Assembly: GCA_902562285.1 (NCBI GenBank)
Contig: CACESU010000004.1
Coordinates: 1-64,000, forward strand
Origin: an uncultured Alphaproteobacteria bacterium
GTDB taxonomy: Bacteria > Pseudomonadota > Alphaproteobacteria > Rhodobacterales > Rhodobacteraceae
Direction of reading: 5' to 3'
Length of the DNA: 64,000 nt
This document shows, piece after piece, positions 55,875-64,000 of the stretch (its first letter is position 1; every line of letters starts with the position of its first letter). Made by a program: the position numbers and the translations under genes. The notes beneath the pieces are model-generated. The model made no database searches. It had not been told where the DNA came from and was given only the letters and a program-made list of their open reading frames with translations.

Positions 55875-56513
55875 TTAAGTGAGTTTAATTTTATTTTCTT
55901 TTCCTAAAATTAATTTTACAATATTATCTCTGTGACTAGTTATTATGGAAAACACAAATATTATCTGTATCCAGATATAACTTAAATCATTTACTATAAT
56001 TAAAATAAATAAAGAAAAAATAGATGAAATTATTGAAGATAAAGAAGAGTATCTAGTAATTATAGCAAGGGATATCCATACAATACAAATAAATATACCT
56101 ATATAAAAGTTTAAAACCATTTGTATTCCTACAAATGTAGCAACTCCTTTTCCACCTTTAAAAAACAAAAATACAGAAAAAAGATGGCCAAAAAATACTC
56201 CCAAAGCTGCAAAATGTGAGGCTGTAATTCCTAAAAATTCTTTAGCTAAATATACGATTGCAATCCCCTTTGATATATCCATAATTAAAGTAAAAAAAGC
56301 AGCTTTCTTATGTCCTGTTCTTAAAACATTTGTAGCACCTATATTACCAGAGCCAATATCTCTAATGTTACCTAATTTAAAAATTCTAGATATTAAAATT
56401 CCAAATGGTATAGAACCTATTAAATAAGAAAACAAAAATATATTAAATACCCAAATTAAACCTACATTAGATGTGGGAGCTGCCCCCCAAATTCTTAAAA
56501 TATCAGGTATCAT
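55875..56513 (-). CDS. plsY: glycerol-3-phosphate acyltransferase
   Basis: A 212-residue membrane acyltransferase using acyl-phosphate. Motifs GSIPFG (33-38), GSGNIGATNVLR (about 56-67) and FKGGKGVATFVG (about 118-129) are complete. Five helices expected. It follows the dihydroorotase-like gene with an 11 bp overlap, a typical alphaproteobacterial order. Confidence 0.95.
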   Translation of the reverse strand: MIPDILRIWGAAPTSNVGLIWVFNIFLFSYLIGSIPFGILISRIFKLGNIRDIGSGNIGATNVLRTGHKKAAFFTLIMDISKGIAIVYLAKEFLGITASHFAALGVFFGHLFSVFLFFKGGKGVATFVGIQMVLNFYIGIFICIVWISLAIITRYSSLSSIISSIFSLFILIIVNDLSYIWIQIIFVFSIITSHRDNIVKLILGKENKIKLT

Positions 56514-57795
56514 TTATATTCCTCGATTTGTAAATTTCTTTGCCCCTAACAAATGTTTTTAATACTTCACCAAACAATTGATAGCCATCAAATGGAGTAT
56601 TTTTAGCTTTTGACAAAAGATTGAATCTATCAATTAGTAATGGTTTATCAGGATCAAAAAGTACTAAATCTGCAAAGTACCCTTCTTCTAAAATTCCAGA
56701 CTTAATATTTAATATTTTTGCAGGATTAAGTGATATTTTTCTAAATAAGTGAGGAAGATCTATGATTTTATCATTAACTAATTTTAGACATGCCGGTAAT
56801 AGGGTTTGTAATCCAATAGCGCCAAAGGCAGCTTTTTCGTATGGTAGTCTTTTACTTTCTTCATCTTGTGGTAAATGGAAAGAACTAATCGTATCTAAAG
56901 TACTATCTTTAATATTTTGTAATAAAAATAATTTATCAGAGCTTGATCTTAGTGGAGGTCTTAACTTAAAAAATGTTCTGTAGTTTTTAATATCAGTTTC
57001 ATCAAAAAGTAGGTGGTGAATTGATGTTCCAGCAGTTATTTTTTTTCCTAAAGATTTAAGTTCTTTAATTTTGAGAAAACTTTTCTTTGTAGTTATTTGA
57101 GCAGCATGATAATTTACTTCAGATAAATCTGCTAACAAAAAATCTCTCTCTAGGCCCATTAATTCAGCTTCTTTTGGAGTAGATGATAAACCCATTTTAG
57201 TTGCAAAAGCACTTGAAGTTGCAGAAACTCCTTCAGAAAAATAATAATCTTCACAATTTCCTATAAACAAACTATCAAGAGAAGAGGCATAATTTAAGGC
57301 TCTCAAAAAAATTTTTGGGTTTTGTATAGATTTTAGCCCATTTGTGAATGCTACTGCTCCAGCATCTTGCAAAAAGCTTAGTTCTGAAATTTCTTTTCCT
57401 TCAACTTTTTTTGTAATTGCAGCTGTTGGCCAAATTCTAACTTTACTAGATTCTCGAGCCCTTTTCATAAAAAATTCAAGAAGTTCTGGATTATCAATGA
57501 CTGGTATTGTATTCGGAAAGGTGACTATAGATGTAACTCCACCAGCTGCAGCAGCCATACTGGCTGATTTGAAGCTTTCTTTATGTCTTTCACCTGGTTC
57601 ACAGATATGAACCCCTAAATCAATAATTCCAGGTGCTAAACAATATTTCCTACAATCAATAATATTACCTTTTGCTGGTCCGTTAATTCTTTGTATTAAA
57701 CCTTCTTCTATTGTAATTGAACCATTTGTTTGGGTAAGGGACTTAGGATCAATTAAAATTGCATTAATTAATGTGGTAATTTTTGACATTTTCAA
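56503..57795 (-). CDS. dihydroorotase-like protein, probably catalytically inactive (pseudo-dihydroorotase)
   Basis: A 430-residue amidohydrolase-fold protein of the long (class I) dihydroorotase group, encoded just downstream of pyrB with a 32 bp overlap. The metal site is degenerate: D-x-H-x-H-x-R reads DLGVHIC (59-65), so the first His is Gly61 and the Arg is Cys65; the later ligand positions show Asn152 region (FTNG), Asn180 (GNCED), Gln233 (AAQITT) and Ser-Ser-Phe in place of T-D-H-A-P-H (about 304-306). Only His63 clearly remains. Inactive homologues (PyrC-prime) scaffold aspartate carbamoyltransferase; that is the likely role. A true dihydroorotase should exist elsewhere. Confidence 0.85.
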   Translation of the reverse strand: MKMSKITTLINAILIDPKSLTQTNGSITIEEGLIQRINGPAKGNIIDCRKYCLAPGIIDLGVHICEPGERHKESFKSASMAAAAGGVTSIVTFPNTIPVIDNPELLEFFMKRARESSKVRIWPTAAITKKVEGKEISELSFLQDAGAVAFTNGLKSIQNPKIFLRALNYASSLDSLFIGNCEDYYFSEGVSATSSAFATKMGLSSTPKEAELMGLERDFLLADLSEVNYHAAQITTKKSFLKIKELKSLGKKITAGTSIHHLLFDETDIKNYRTFFKLRPPLRSSSDKLFLLQNIKDSTLDTISSFHLPQDEESKRLPYEKAAFGAIGLQTLLPACLKLVNDKIIDLPHLFRKISLNPAKILNIKSGILEEGYFADLVLFDPDKPLLIDRFNLLSKAKNTPFDGYQLFGEVLKTFVRGKEIYKSRNINDT

Positions 57796-58711
57796 TTTTC
57801 TTTTTTAGAAGAAGTTCTAAGACAGACATTCTAATAGCCAATCCTGCTTCAACTTGCATAGTTATAACAGATTTATCCAAATTATCTGCAAGATCACCAT
57901 CAATTTCTATGCCTCTATTCATTGGACCTGGGTGCATGATAATTGCTGAAGGCTTAGCATATCTCATTTTTCTATCATCTAGACCGTAAAGATGAAAATA
58001 CTCTCTTTCAGAGGAAAAATATCCGCCATCCATCCTTTCTTTTTGTAATCTTAAAACCATAACGACATCTACATCGCGTAATCCTTCAATCATATTGTAA
58101 AATACTTGAACGCCAAGCTTATCAATATCTTTTGGTATAAGTGTTTTTGGTCCAATTACTCTTATTTTATTACCTAATTTTTTATGGCAAAAAATATTAG
58201 ATCTAGCTACTCTGCTATGAGCAATATCCCCACATATGGCTATTTTTAGATTGTCAATCCTGCCTATTCTTTTCTTTATGGTTAGAATATCTAGTAAGGC
58301 CTGGGTAGGATGTTCATGATTTCCATCACCTGCATTTACAACAGGGCAGTCTACCTTTTCTGAAATCAGTTGAACAGCACCAGAATCTGGATGTCTAATT
58401 ACTAAAATATCAGGGTTCATAGAATTTAAAGTAGCTGCTAGGTCTAGAAGTGTTTCTCCTTTGGATTGTGAACTATTATTGAATGGAAAGTTTACAACGT
58501 TAGCACCTAGTAAAGTTCCGGCAATTTCAAAACTTACTTGTGTTCTAGTCGAATTTTCAAAAAAAAGATTTATTTGAGTAAAATTATTTAAAACTTTTTT
58601 TTTCGATGTAATTTTATTATCATGGTAATAACTATTTGCATTATTAATGATAGATATAATTTCACTTTCAGATAGTTCATTAATGCTTAACAAATCTTTA
58701 TTATTTAACAA
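57764..58711 (-). CDS. pyrB: aspartate carbamoyltransferase
   Basis: A 315-residue catalytic subunit of the second step of pyrimidine synthesis. FENSTRTQVSFEIAG (about 51-65) binds carbamoyl phosphate, with Gln in place of the usual second Arg; HPTQALLDI and IMHPGPMNRG are complete. It overlaps the pseudo-dihydroorotase by 32 bp and probably forms a complex with it. First gene of the minus-strand pyrBC-plsY run. Confidence 0.95.
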   Translation of the reverse strand: MLNNKDLLSINELSESEIISIINNANSYYHDNKITSKKKVLNNFTQINLFFENSTRTQVSFEIAGTLLGANVVNFPFNNSSQSKGETLLDLAATLNSMNPDILVIRHPDSGAVQLISEKVDCPVVNAGDGNHEHPTQALLDILTIKKRIGRIDNLKIAICGDIAHSRVARSNIFCHKKLGNKIRVIGPKTLIPKDIDKLGVQVFYNMIEGLRDVDVVMVLRLQKERMDGGYFSSEREYFHLYGLDDRKMRYAKPSAIIMHPGPMNRGIEIDGDLADNLDKSVITMQVEAGLAIRMSVLELLLKKKIENVKNYHIN

Positions 58712-58818
58712 TTAATACTACCCCTTTATAACATATTTTATTATATATATTTAATTACATTCAACAATAACCTTTAAAGATAAAAAGTTTATTCTATTAA
58801 TTAACAAAAGAAAACATA

Positions 58819-59673
58819 TTGGATTACTTAAAAAAAACAATTTTTGCTACTATTTGGGATTATAAACAAGCTGGTTTACTCGATCCAGCTTTCGATAAAG
58901 ATAAATTATTGCTAACTAATTTTTTTAAATCAAACTCAATTCAAAGTTCCGAAAAAATAATAGATCATAAAAATTTAGAATATCAAATCGATAAGAAAAT
59001 TGAAAATCAAAGAAATCACTTATCAGATAATACAAATCAAAATTTAATGGATAATAATTTAATATTGGAAGTAGAAAATTTGGCTGACTCATCAAAAGAT
59101 ATCCCTAGTCTTGAAAATAATATTACTAATTTTAAAAAATTCCATTCATTAAAAGGATCCAATAAACTTTTGTTTGGTGCTGGTAATTCTAAATCAAAAA
59201 CTCTTTTCATTTCCGAACCACCTACTTATGAAGAAGAATTACAGCAAAAGCCGTATGTTGAAGAAAGTAATGAATTGTTTGAAAAAATTATTGAATCAAT
59301 GGGATTATTTCCTTTGAATAAAAATAATTGTAATATATTTGTTATACCTTCAACCCCTTTCAGACTTGTTAAAAATTTAGATGATAAAATTTCTGATTTG
59401 GAATTGATGAGACCATTTTTAAAAAAGTATATAGAATTAATATCTCCAAAGTTTTTAATTTTTATAAGTAAAATGCCTGCAAGCATTTTAGGTCTGACTG
59501 ATTTTCTAAAATTTGACAGCATAAATGGAGGTTTTATCGGGGAATATCTTGGTATTCCTACTGTTGAAATCGAAGGTATGAAATCTATGATTAATGATCC
59601 AGAAAAAAAAAGAAATACATGGAATAATTTAAAGTTAATTATACAACTAATAAATAAAGAAAATGAACATTAA
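58819..59673 (+). CDS. uracil-DNA glycosylase superfamily-like protein, degenerate
   Basis: A 284-residue protein with a charged, disordered-looking N-terminal half (about 1-110) and a C-terminal UDG-like fold. LLFGAGNSKSKTLFISEPPTYEEE (split at the middle; 118-140) is the altered counterpart of the G-E-x-P-G motif, and the C-terminal His-Pro motif has Gly253 where His is expected. Only one Cys (171) is present, so the family-4 iron-sulfur cluster cannot form. It is read as a diverged relative that may have lost glycosylase activity. TTG start; it overlaps the MoaB-like gene by 11 bp, the order seen in relatives. Confidence 0.7.
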   Translation: MDYLKKTIFATIWDYKQAGLLDPAFDKDKLLLTNFFKSNSIQSSEKIIDHKNLEYQIDKKIENQRNHLSDNTNQNLMDNNLILEVENLADSSKDIPSLENNITNFKKFHSLKGSNKLLFGAGNSKSKTLFISEPPTYEEELQQKPYVEESNELFEKIIESMGLFPLNKNNCNIFVIPSTPFRLVKNLDDKISDLELMRPFLKKYIELISPKFLIFISKMPASILGLTDFLKFDSINGGFIGEYLGIPTVEIEGMKSMINDPEKKRNTWNNLKLIIQLINKENEH

Positions 59674-60205
59674 AAGCAAAGAAAGACATTTCATCCCAAT
59701 GGGGTTTGGTATTTTGACAGTTTCGGATAGTAGAATATTTTCTAATGATAAGTCGGGTGATATTTTACAAGAAAGAATTCTAAATTCAGGACATTATATT
59801 ATTTCAAGAGATATTGTAAAAGATGATAAAGTGTCCATAAGAAAAGTATTAAAAAAATGGATTTTAAAAAAAAATCTTGATGTAATAATATCTACAGGAG
59901 GTACGGGCCTCACAGGAAGAGATGTGACCGTCGAAGCTCATAGTGAACTTTATGAAAAAAGGATAAATGCTTTTGAAATTCTTTTTACCAAAGTATCTAT
60001 GGAAACAATTGGAATGTCAGCTATACAAAGTAGAGCGTGTGCTGGTGTTGTATCTGGTACGTTTCTCTTTGCATTACCTGGTTCACCTTCAGCATGCAAG
60101 GATGCTTGGGATAAAATATTATGCAAACAGTTTGATTATAGAAATTTACCGTGCAATTTTGTTGAGATTTTACCTAGGTTAGAGGAACATAAAAGAAGAA
60201 AATAA
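59663..60205 (+). CDS. moaB: molybdenum cofactor biosynthesis protein B-like (MoaB/MogA fold)
   Basis: A 180-residue molybdopterin-binding protein. STGGTGLTGRDVT (about 75-87) and FALPGSPSAC (about 132-141) are the two substrate motifs. Acts in molybdopterin adenylylation or as a related trimeric protein. A 17-residue N-terminus precedes the domain. It overlaps the UDG-like gene by 11 bp. Together with moaDE at 52 kb it supplies part of the Mo-cofactor pathway. Confidence 0.92.
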   Translation: MNIKSKERHFIPMGFGILTVSDSRIFSNDKSGDILQERILNSGHYIISRDIVKDDKVSIRKVLKKWILKKNLDVIISTGGTGLTGRDVTVEAHSELYEKRINAFEILFTKVSMETIGMSAIQSRACAGVVSGTFLFALPGSPSACKDAWDKILCKQFDYRNLPCNFVEILPRLEEHKRRK

Positions 60206-60319
60206 TTTTTTCTTAAAAAATAGATTTTAAGTAGATTTGGAATGTTAATTTAATCACTTGATTAATTTATTTAAAAATCTATTTATTATCAAAGACTTTA
60301 ATTTTTTATTGTATAGATA

Positions 60320-61801
60320 ATGAGATTTTTATTAAGAAGCTTCTTAGGCTTGATAATACTAAGCATCACTTTAGGTTTTTTAATTTTTGGATCTTTCGTT
60401 TTATTTGATGCCTTAAAAAAGCGTTCTGAAAAATCAGATAATAGACGTTTTCAAAAAGAAAGAGTTTTTGCAGTAAACGTTGAAACTTTAGAGAATCAAA
60501 CGGCTAGACCTAAAATATCCTCATATGGTGAAATATATTCTAAGCGTATGTTGGAAATTCGACCTTTAGTTTCTGGAAGATTAGATTATGTATCAGAAAA
60601 GTTTGTTGAAGGTGGTTATGTAAAATCGGGAGATATTTTATTTAGATTAAATCAAAAAGATTTTTTTAACGAATTAGAAATAGCTGAAATTGATATAGAA
60701 GATACTAAAGCACAATTATCAGAAGCAATTTCAAGATTAGAATTTGCGAATATGGAATTTAAGGTTTCTGAATCACAACTTAAATTGAGAAAAAATGCCT
60801 TAGATAGGCAAACCGAATTAGCTGAATCAGGATTAATTACTAGTACTCAATTAGAAAATACGCAGCTAGCCTATTCATCATCCAAGCAACAATTTTTAAA
60901 TAAGCAAAACTTAGTTAAGTCTTCAAAAAATTCAATTGAAAAACTTCAAATTCAGTTGAAAAGGAGGTCGATTTCTATAGATAAAGCTAAAAGAAATTTA
61001 GATGAAACTGAATTTAAAGCACCTTTTAATGGAATAATTTCTTCTGTAAATATAATACCAGGTAGTGTTATTAATAAAAATGAAAAATTAGGAACTTTAG
61101 TAGATCCAAATTCATTAGAGGTAAATTTCAATTTATCTGCTAATGAATTTGCTAGGGTAATTGATAAAGATGGAAAGTTATTAAATTTAGATATTACCGC
61201 TTATTTAAAGTTATCTGGTAAAGATATTCCTTTTAGTGGAAAAATAGAACGTATAAATCCTGAAATTATTAATATTGGTAGTGGAAGAAAGTTATTTGCT
61301 TCTATAAACCTTGGTGAAAATAAAACATTAAGACCTGGTGATTTTGTTGTACTTGAAATACAGGAACCCTCACTTGAAAATGTTACAGTTTTGCCTTCTA
61401 CAGCTGTGACTATTGATGGAAAGATTTTCATACTTGAAGACGAAAATAGATTAAAAGAGTTAGTAGTGAATATTCTACGCAGGCAAGGAGATAAAGTAAT
61501 TGTATCTGGTGCTCCAATTGACAAAGAGTATGTGATGCAAAGATCTCCACAGTTAGGAAATGGTTTAAAAGTAAAACCTTTAAGAAAAAAAGATAGAGAA
61601 ATTTCCAATTCCAAAAGTTTATCTAATAATAATGATTTAGTGATAATAAGCCCCGAAAAACAAAAGGAACTTATAAAATTCTTAGATAATATGGATCGTA
61701 TGCCTAAGAGTGTAAAAGATCGATTATATGAAGAAATTAATAGTGGAAAAATGAAAGCTAAAACTTTAAAGAGGTTAGAAAAAAATATAGGCAATAACTA
61801 A
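60320..61801 (+). CDS. efflux RND transporter periplasmic adaptor subunit
   Basis: A 493-residue membrane fusion protein: one N-terminal membrane helix (about 5-27), a lipoyl-like domain around SGRLDYVSEKFVEGGYVKSG (about 84-103), a long coiled-coil hairpin (about 115-225) and a beta-barrel. The last about 100 residues are charged and unusual for the family, ending in a helix with MPKSVKDRLYEEI. It links an RND pump to the outer membrane. It ends one base before the permease ATG (TAATG). Confidence 0.9.
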   Translation: MRFLLRSFLGLIILSITLGFLIFGSFVLFDALKKRSEKSDNRRFQKERVFAVNVETLENQTARPKISSYGEIYSKRMLEIRPLVSGRLDYVSEKFVEGGYVKSGDILFRLNQKDFFNELEIAEIDIEDTKAQLSEAISRLEFANMEFKVSESQLKLRKNALDRQTELAESGLITSTQLENTQLAYSSSKQQFLNKQNLVKSSKNSIEKLQIQLKRRSISIDKAKRNLDETEFKAPFNGIISSVNIIPGSVINKNEKLGTLVDPNSLEVNFNLSANEFARVIDKDGKLLNLDITAYLKLSGKDIPFSGKIERINPEIINIGSGRKLFASINLGENKTLRPGDFVVLEIQEPSLENVTVLPSTAVTIDGKIFILEDENRLKELVVNILRRQGDKVIVSGAPIDKEYVMQRSPQLGNGLKVKPLRKKDREISNSKSLSNNNDLVIISPEKQKELIKFLDNMDRMPKSVKDRLYEEINSGKMKAKTLKRLEKNIGNN

Positions 61802-64000
61802 TGGAAGTTTTAAAAAAATCAATTTCTTCTAAATATATAAGTTACTTTGCTAGGCATAATACTGCTGCAAACTTAATATTTGTTTTAATGATAGTTTTTG
61901 GGTTATTTGCAATTAATAATATAAGGTCTCAATTTTTTCCTGATGTTGCAATAGAAAAGATAAATATTGGAGTAAAGTGGGCTGGTGCTGGTCCTGAAGA
62001 AATTGATGATGGAGTGGTATCTCTATTAGAGGCTCCATTGCTTGGAATAGATAGTGTTGAACAAATTATTTCCTCTTCTACTGAAGGTAATGCTAGAATT
62101 TACCTTGATTTTAAGCCTGGCACTGATATGTCGAAGGCAAAAGAGGAAGTACAAACAGCTTTAGATTCCGTTCAAAATCTACCTGAAGCTTCTGAAATGC
62201 CAACTATGAAAAAAATATCTTGGAGTGATAGAGTTTCTGACGTTGTAATTTCAGGACCTCTAGAGCTAGAACAATTAGCTATTTTAGCTGATGAATATGT
62301 CAGTAAACTCTATAGAGAAGGAATCAGTAATACTCAAATTATGGGTGTTAGTGCTCCTATAATTAAAGTTAGTGTTCCATCAATAAATTTGGTTCAATAT
62401 AAATTACCCTTAAATCACTTGGCAAAAGTTATTGCTTCAGAAGTAGATATTGATCCTTCTGGTGAAGTAGGAAATTCAAATAGGGTGAGGAGTGGATTTT
62501 CCAAGAGGTCAATTGAAGATATTGGAAATATTGTAATAAGGCTACCAAACTCTCAGAAAGAGATATTTTTAAGGGACATATCTGATATTTACTTCGATAA
62601 TATTTCCCAAAACCGAGAATATTTTTCTAATGGGAATAAAGCAATTGTAGTCAGGGTTGATCGATTTGCTCAAGATGATGCTATAGAAATTCAAAGAAAT
62701 GTTGAAAAAATAACAGAGGAATTTGAAAGTTCCCTTCCCAATGGGGTGGAGGTAGTTCTGTCAAAAACCAGAGCAGATGCCATTTCAAATCGCCTCGAAA
62801 TTTTATTACGTAATGGTCTACAGGGTTTAACTTTAGTCCTAATTCTTTTATTTTTTTTTCTAAGTGCAAGAACAGCATTTTGGGTGGCCGCTGGTATCCC
62901 AGCTGCTCTATTTGCCGCAATTGGTATAATGTATATCTCTGGACTAACTATAAACATGATTTCTCTTTTTGCGTTAATTATTTGCTTAGGTATTGTAGTG
63001 GATGATGCTATTGTTGTTGGGGAGCATGCAGATTTTAGATTAAGAAGATTAGGAGAAAATCCTGAAGAGGCAGCAGAACGTGGTGCTACAAGAATGGCAT
63101 TACCTGTTTTTACCGCAACCATTACGACTGTAATAGCTTTTGCAGGTTTAGTTGCTGTTGGTGGCCGATTTGGTAGTTTAATAGCAGATATCCCATTTAC
63201 AGTAATTGCAGTTTTAATAGCCTCACTTTTAGAATGTTTTTTAGTATTACCCAATCATATGGCCCATGCACTTAGACAGAAGGTTTCTAAGAAGAAATGG
63301 TACGATTGGCCATCAGATAAATTTAATATTGGATTTAGAATTTTTCGAGAAAGTTTATTTCGACCTTTTACAAAATACGTAATGAAATTACGATATCCTG
63401 TTTTAAGTATATCAATATTTCTATTTTTAATAAGTACGGTTCTCTTGATATCAGGTGAAGTAAAGTGGAGGTTTTTTGACGCGCCTGAGAGAGGAGGATT
63501 TACTGGTAACATCGCAATGTTACCTGGTTCTAGCAGATCAGACACTAAGGAAATGCTTGATGAAATGATAAGAGCAGTAAATGCAGTCTCTTTAGAATAT
63601 GAAAAACAGTATGGTCAAAATCCATTAAAATTTTCTATTAGCCAGCTTGGAGGGAACTCAGGTAGAGGTATTTCCGGAGCTAAAAATAAGGATCCTGAAA
63701 TGTTAGGTGCTGTTTCAGTAGAGCTTATTGATGCTGATTTGAGACCTTACTCGTCTTATGCTTTATTAGGTAGGATACAGGATGAAATTATCAGACACCC
63801 TTTATTGGAAACGTTAAGCTTTAGGAACTGGACATCTGGACCAGGAGGTGACAGCCTTTCAATTGATTTACTAGGTTTTGATGTTGAAAATCTAAAAAAG
63901 GCATCAATCTATTTCCAAAATCAGATAATTAACTTTCCTGAAATAACAGGATTAGAAGACACACAATCTTATGACAAAAATGAGCTCATCTTACAACTGA
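61801..64000 (+). CDS. efflux RND transporter permease (AcrB family), cut by the window end
   Basis: An open frame of 733 codons from the ATG at 61801 runs off the right edge, so the C-terminal part is missing. The translation begins MEVLKKSISSKYISYFARH and shows helix 1 (about 25-45), the porter domain with QFFPDVAIEKINIG, and the helices with LGIVVDDAIVVGEH, the Asp-Asp pair of RND pumps that carries protons. It resembles the HAE-1/CusA-like group of alphaproteobacterial pumps; the substrate is unknown. Coupled to the adaptor gene. Confidence 0.93.
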   Translation, partial: MEVLKKSISSKYISYFARHNTAANLIFVLMIVFGLFAINNIRSQFFPDVAIEKINIGVKWAGAGPEEIDDGVVSLLEAPLLGIDSVEQIISSSTEGNARIYLDFKPGTDMSKAKEEVQTALDSVQNLPEASEMPTMKKISWSDRVSDVVISGPLELEQLAILADEYVSKLYREGISNTQIMGVSAPIIKVSVPSINLVQYKLPLNHLAKVIASEVDIDPSGEVGNSNRVRSGFSKRSIEDIGNIVIRLPNSQKEIFLRDISDIYFDNISQNREYFSNGNKAIVVRVDRFAQDDAIEIQRNVEKITEEFESSLPNGVEVVLSKTRADAISNRLEILLRNGLQGLTLVLILLFFFLSARTAFWVAAGIPAALFAAIGIMYISGLTINMISLFALIICLGIVVDDAIVVGEHADFRLRRLGENPEEAAERGATRMALPVFTATITTVIAFAGLVAVGGRFGSLIADIPFTVIAVLIASLLECFLVLPNHMAHALRQKVSKKKWYDWPSDKFNIGFRIFRESLFRPFTKYVMKLRYPVLSISIFLFLISTVLLISGEVKWRFFDAPERGGFTGNIAMLPGSSRSDTKEMLDEMIRAVNAVSLEYEKQYGQNPLKFSISQLGGNSGRGISGAKNKDPEMLGAVSVELIDADLRPYSSYALLGRIQDEIIRHPLLETLSFRNWTSGPGGDSLSIDLLGFDVENLKKASIYFQNQIINFPEITGLEDTQSYDKNELILQL

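Noticed and set aside
61201-61794. Minus-strand open frame opposite the RND adaptor
   Set aside because: Shadow of a real gene; the composition reflects the complement of the adaptor.
62691-63545. Minus-strand open frames opposite the RND permease
   Set aside because: The plus strand is a continuous, clearly conserved RND frame that lacks a stop only because the window ends.
1-64000. tRNA, rRNA or mobile elements
   Set aside because: I searched by eye for tRNA T-arm patterns, transposase motifs and long repeats in the gaps and found none; a covariance-model scan could still show a missed small RNA.

Overview
The window looks like a chromosome segment of a free-living, AT-rich, streamlined marine alphaproteobacterium. 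GC is low by eye (around one third or less), genes are tightly packed with many 1 to 20 bp overlaps, several genes start with TTG, and no gap reaches 400 bp. Lineage clues are the blocks ubiA/rsmE/gshA, uvrC-pgsA-moaD-moaE and pyrB-pyrC-plsY next to a UDG-like gene, moaB and an RND pump; from memory these orders are common in Rhodobacterales-like Alphaproteobacteria. The low GC and the betaine/sarcosine-type demethylation genes fit SAR116, AEGEAN-169, HIMB59 or low-GC Rhodobacterales-like plankton, which cannot be told apart here. I found no tRNA, rRNA, insertion sequence, prophage or CRISPR array.

Layout. 1-9 kb: an amidase, an enolase-superfamily enzyme, a small operon with a heme-monooxygenase-like protein, a photolyase/cryptochrome of the bacterial (6-4) type, a RimK-like ATP-grasp ligase, a Gfo/Idh/MocA dehydrogenase and 6-phosphofructokinase. 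9-14 kb: an orphan HupE/UreJ protein and a four-gene cluster (family 2 glycosyltransferase, nucleosidase-like protein, spore-photoproduct-lyase-like radical SAM enzyme, SDR). 14-19 kb: a complete Liv-type ABC importer plus an alpha/beta hydrolase. 19-25 kb: a Dpp/Opp-type ABC importer on the minus strand. 25-28 kb: rhodanese, CitE-like lyase and persulfide-dioxygenase-like hydrolase (minus), then rpe and a thioredoxin-fold protein. 28-32 kb: a cobalamin riboswitch, a BtuB-like receptor and a TonB-like protein. 32-37 kb: SelO, a class III aminotransferase, phosphotransacetylase and a glutaryl-CoA dehydrogenase. 37-44 kb: two tandem FAD/GcvT-fold demethylases and a non-pyrrolysine MttB homologue. 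44-49 kb: an ABC-2 exporter, aldo/keto reductase, CoA-transferase, S49 peptidase and SDR. 49-64 kb: housekeeping genes (uvrC, pgsA, moaDE, ubiA, rsmE, gshA, plsY, pyrBC, moaB) and an RND efflux pair cut by the window end.

How the genes fit together. The window is rich in importers for small organic nitrogen compounds and in enzymes for N-methylated compounds, amino acids and acyl-CoA thioesters, typical of an oligotroph living on dissolved organic matter. B12 uptake under riboswitch control goes well with a corrinoid-type methyltransferase homologue. UV and oxidative damage functions recur: the photolyase, the SPL-like enzyme, UvrC, glutathione synthesis and persulfide detoxification.

The most interesting points are the glycosyltransferase/nucleosidase/SPL-like/SDR cluster, the photolyase that appears to have lost its [4Fe-4S] ligands, a dihydroorotase that has lost nearly all metal ligands, a UDG-fold protein without its catalytic residues, the aerobic-looking MttB operon, and an exact six-copy octamer repeat that supplies a stop codon.
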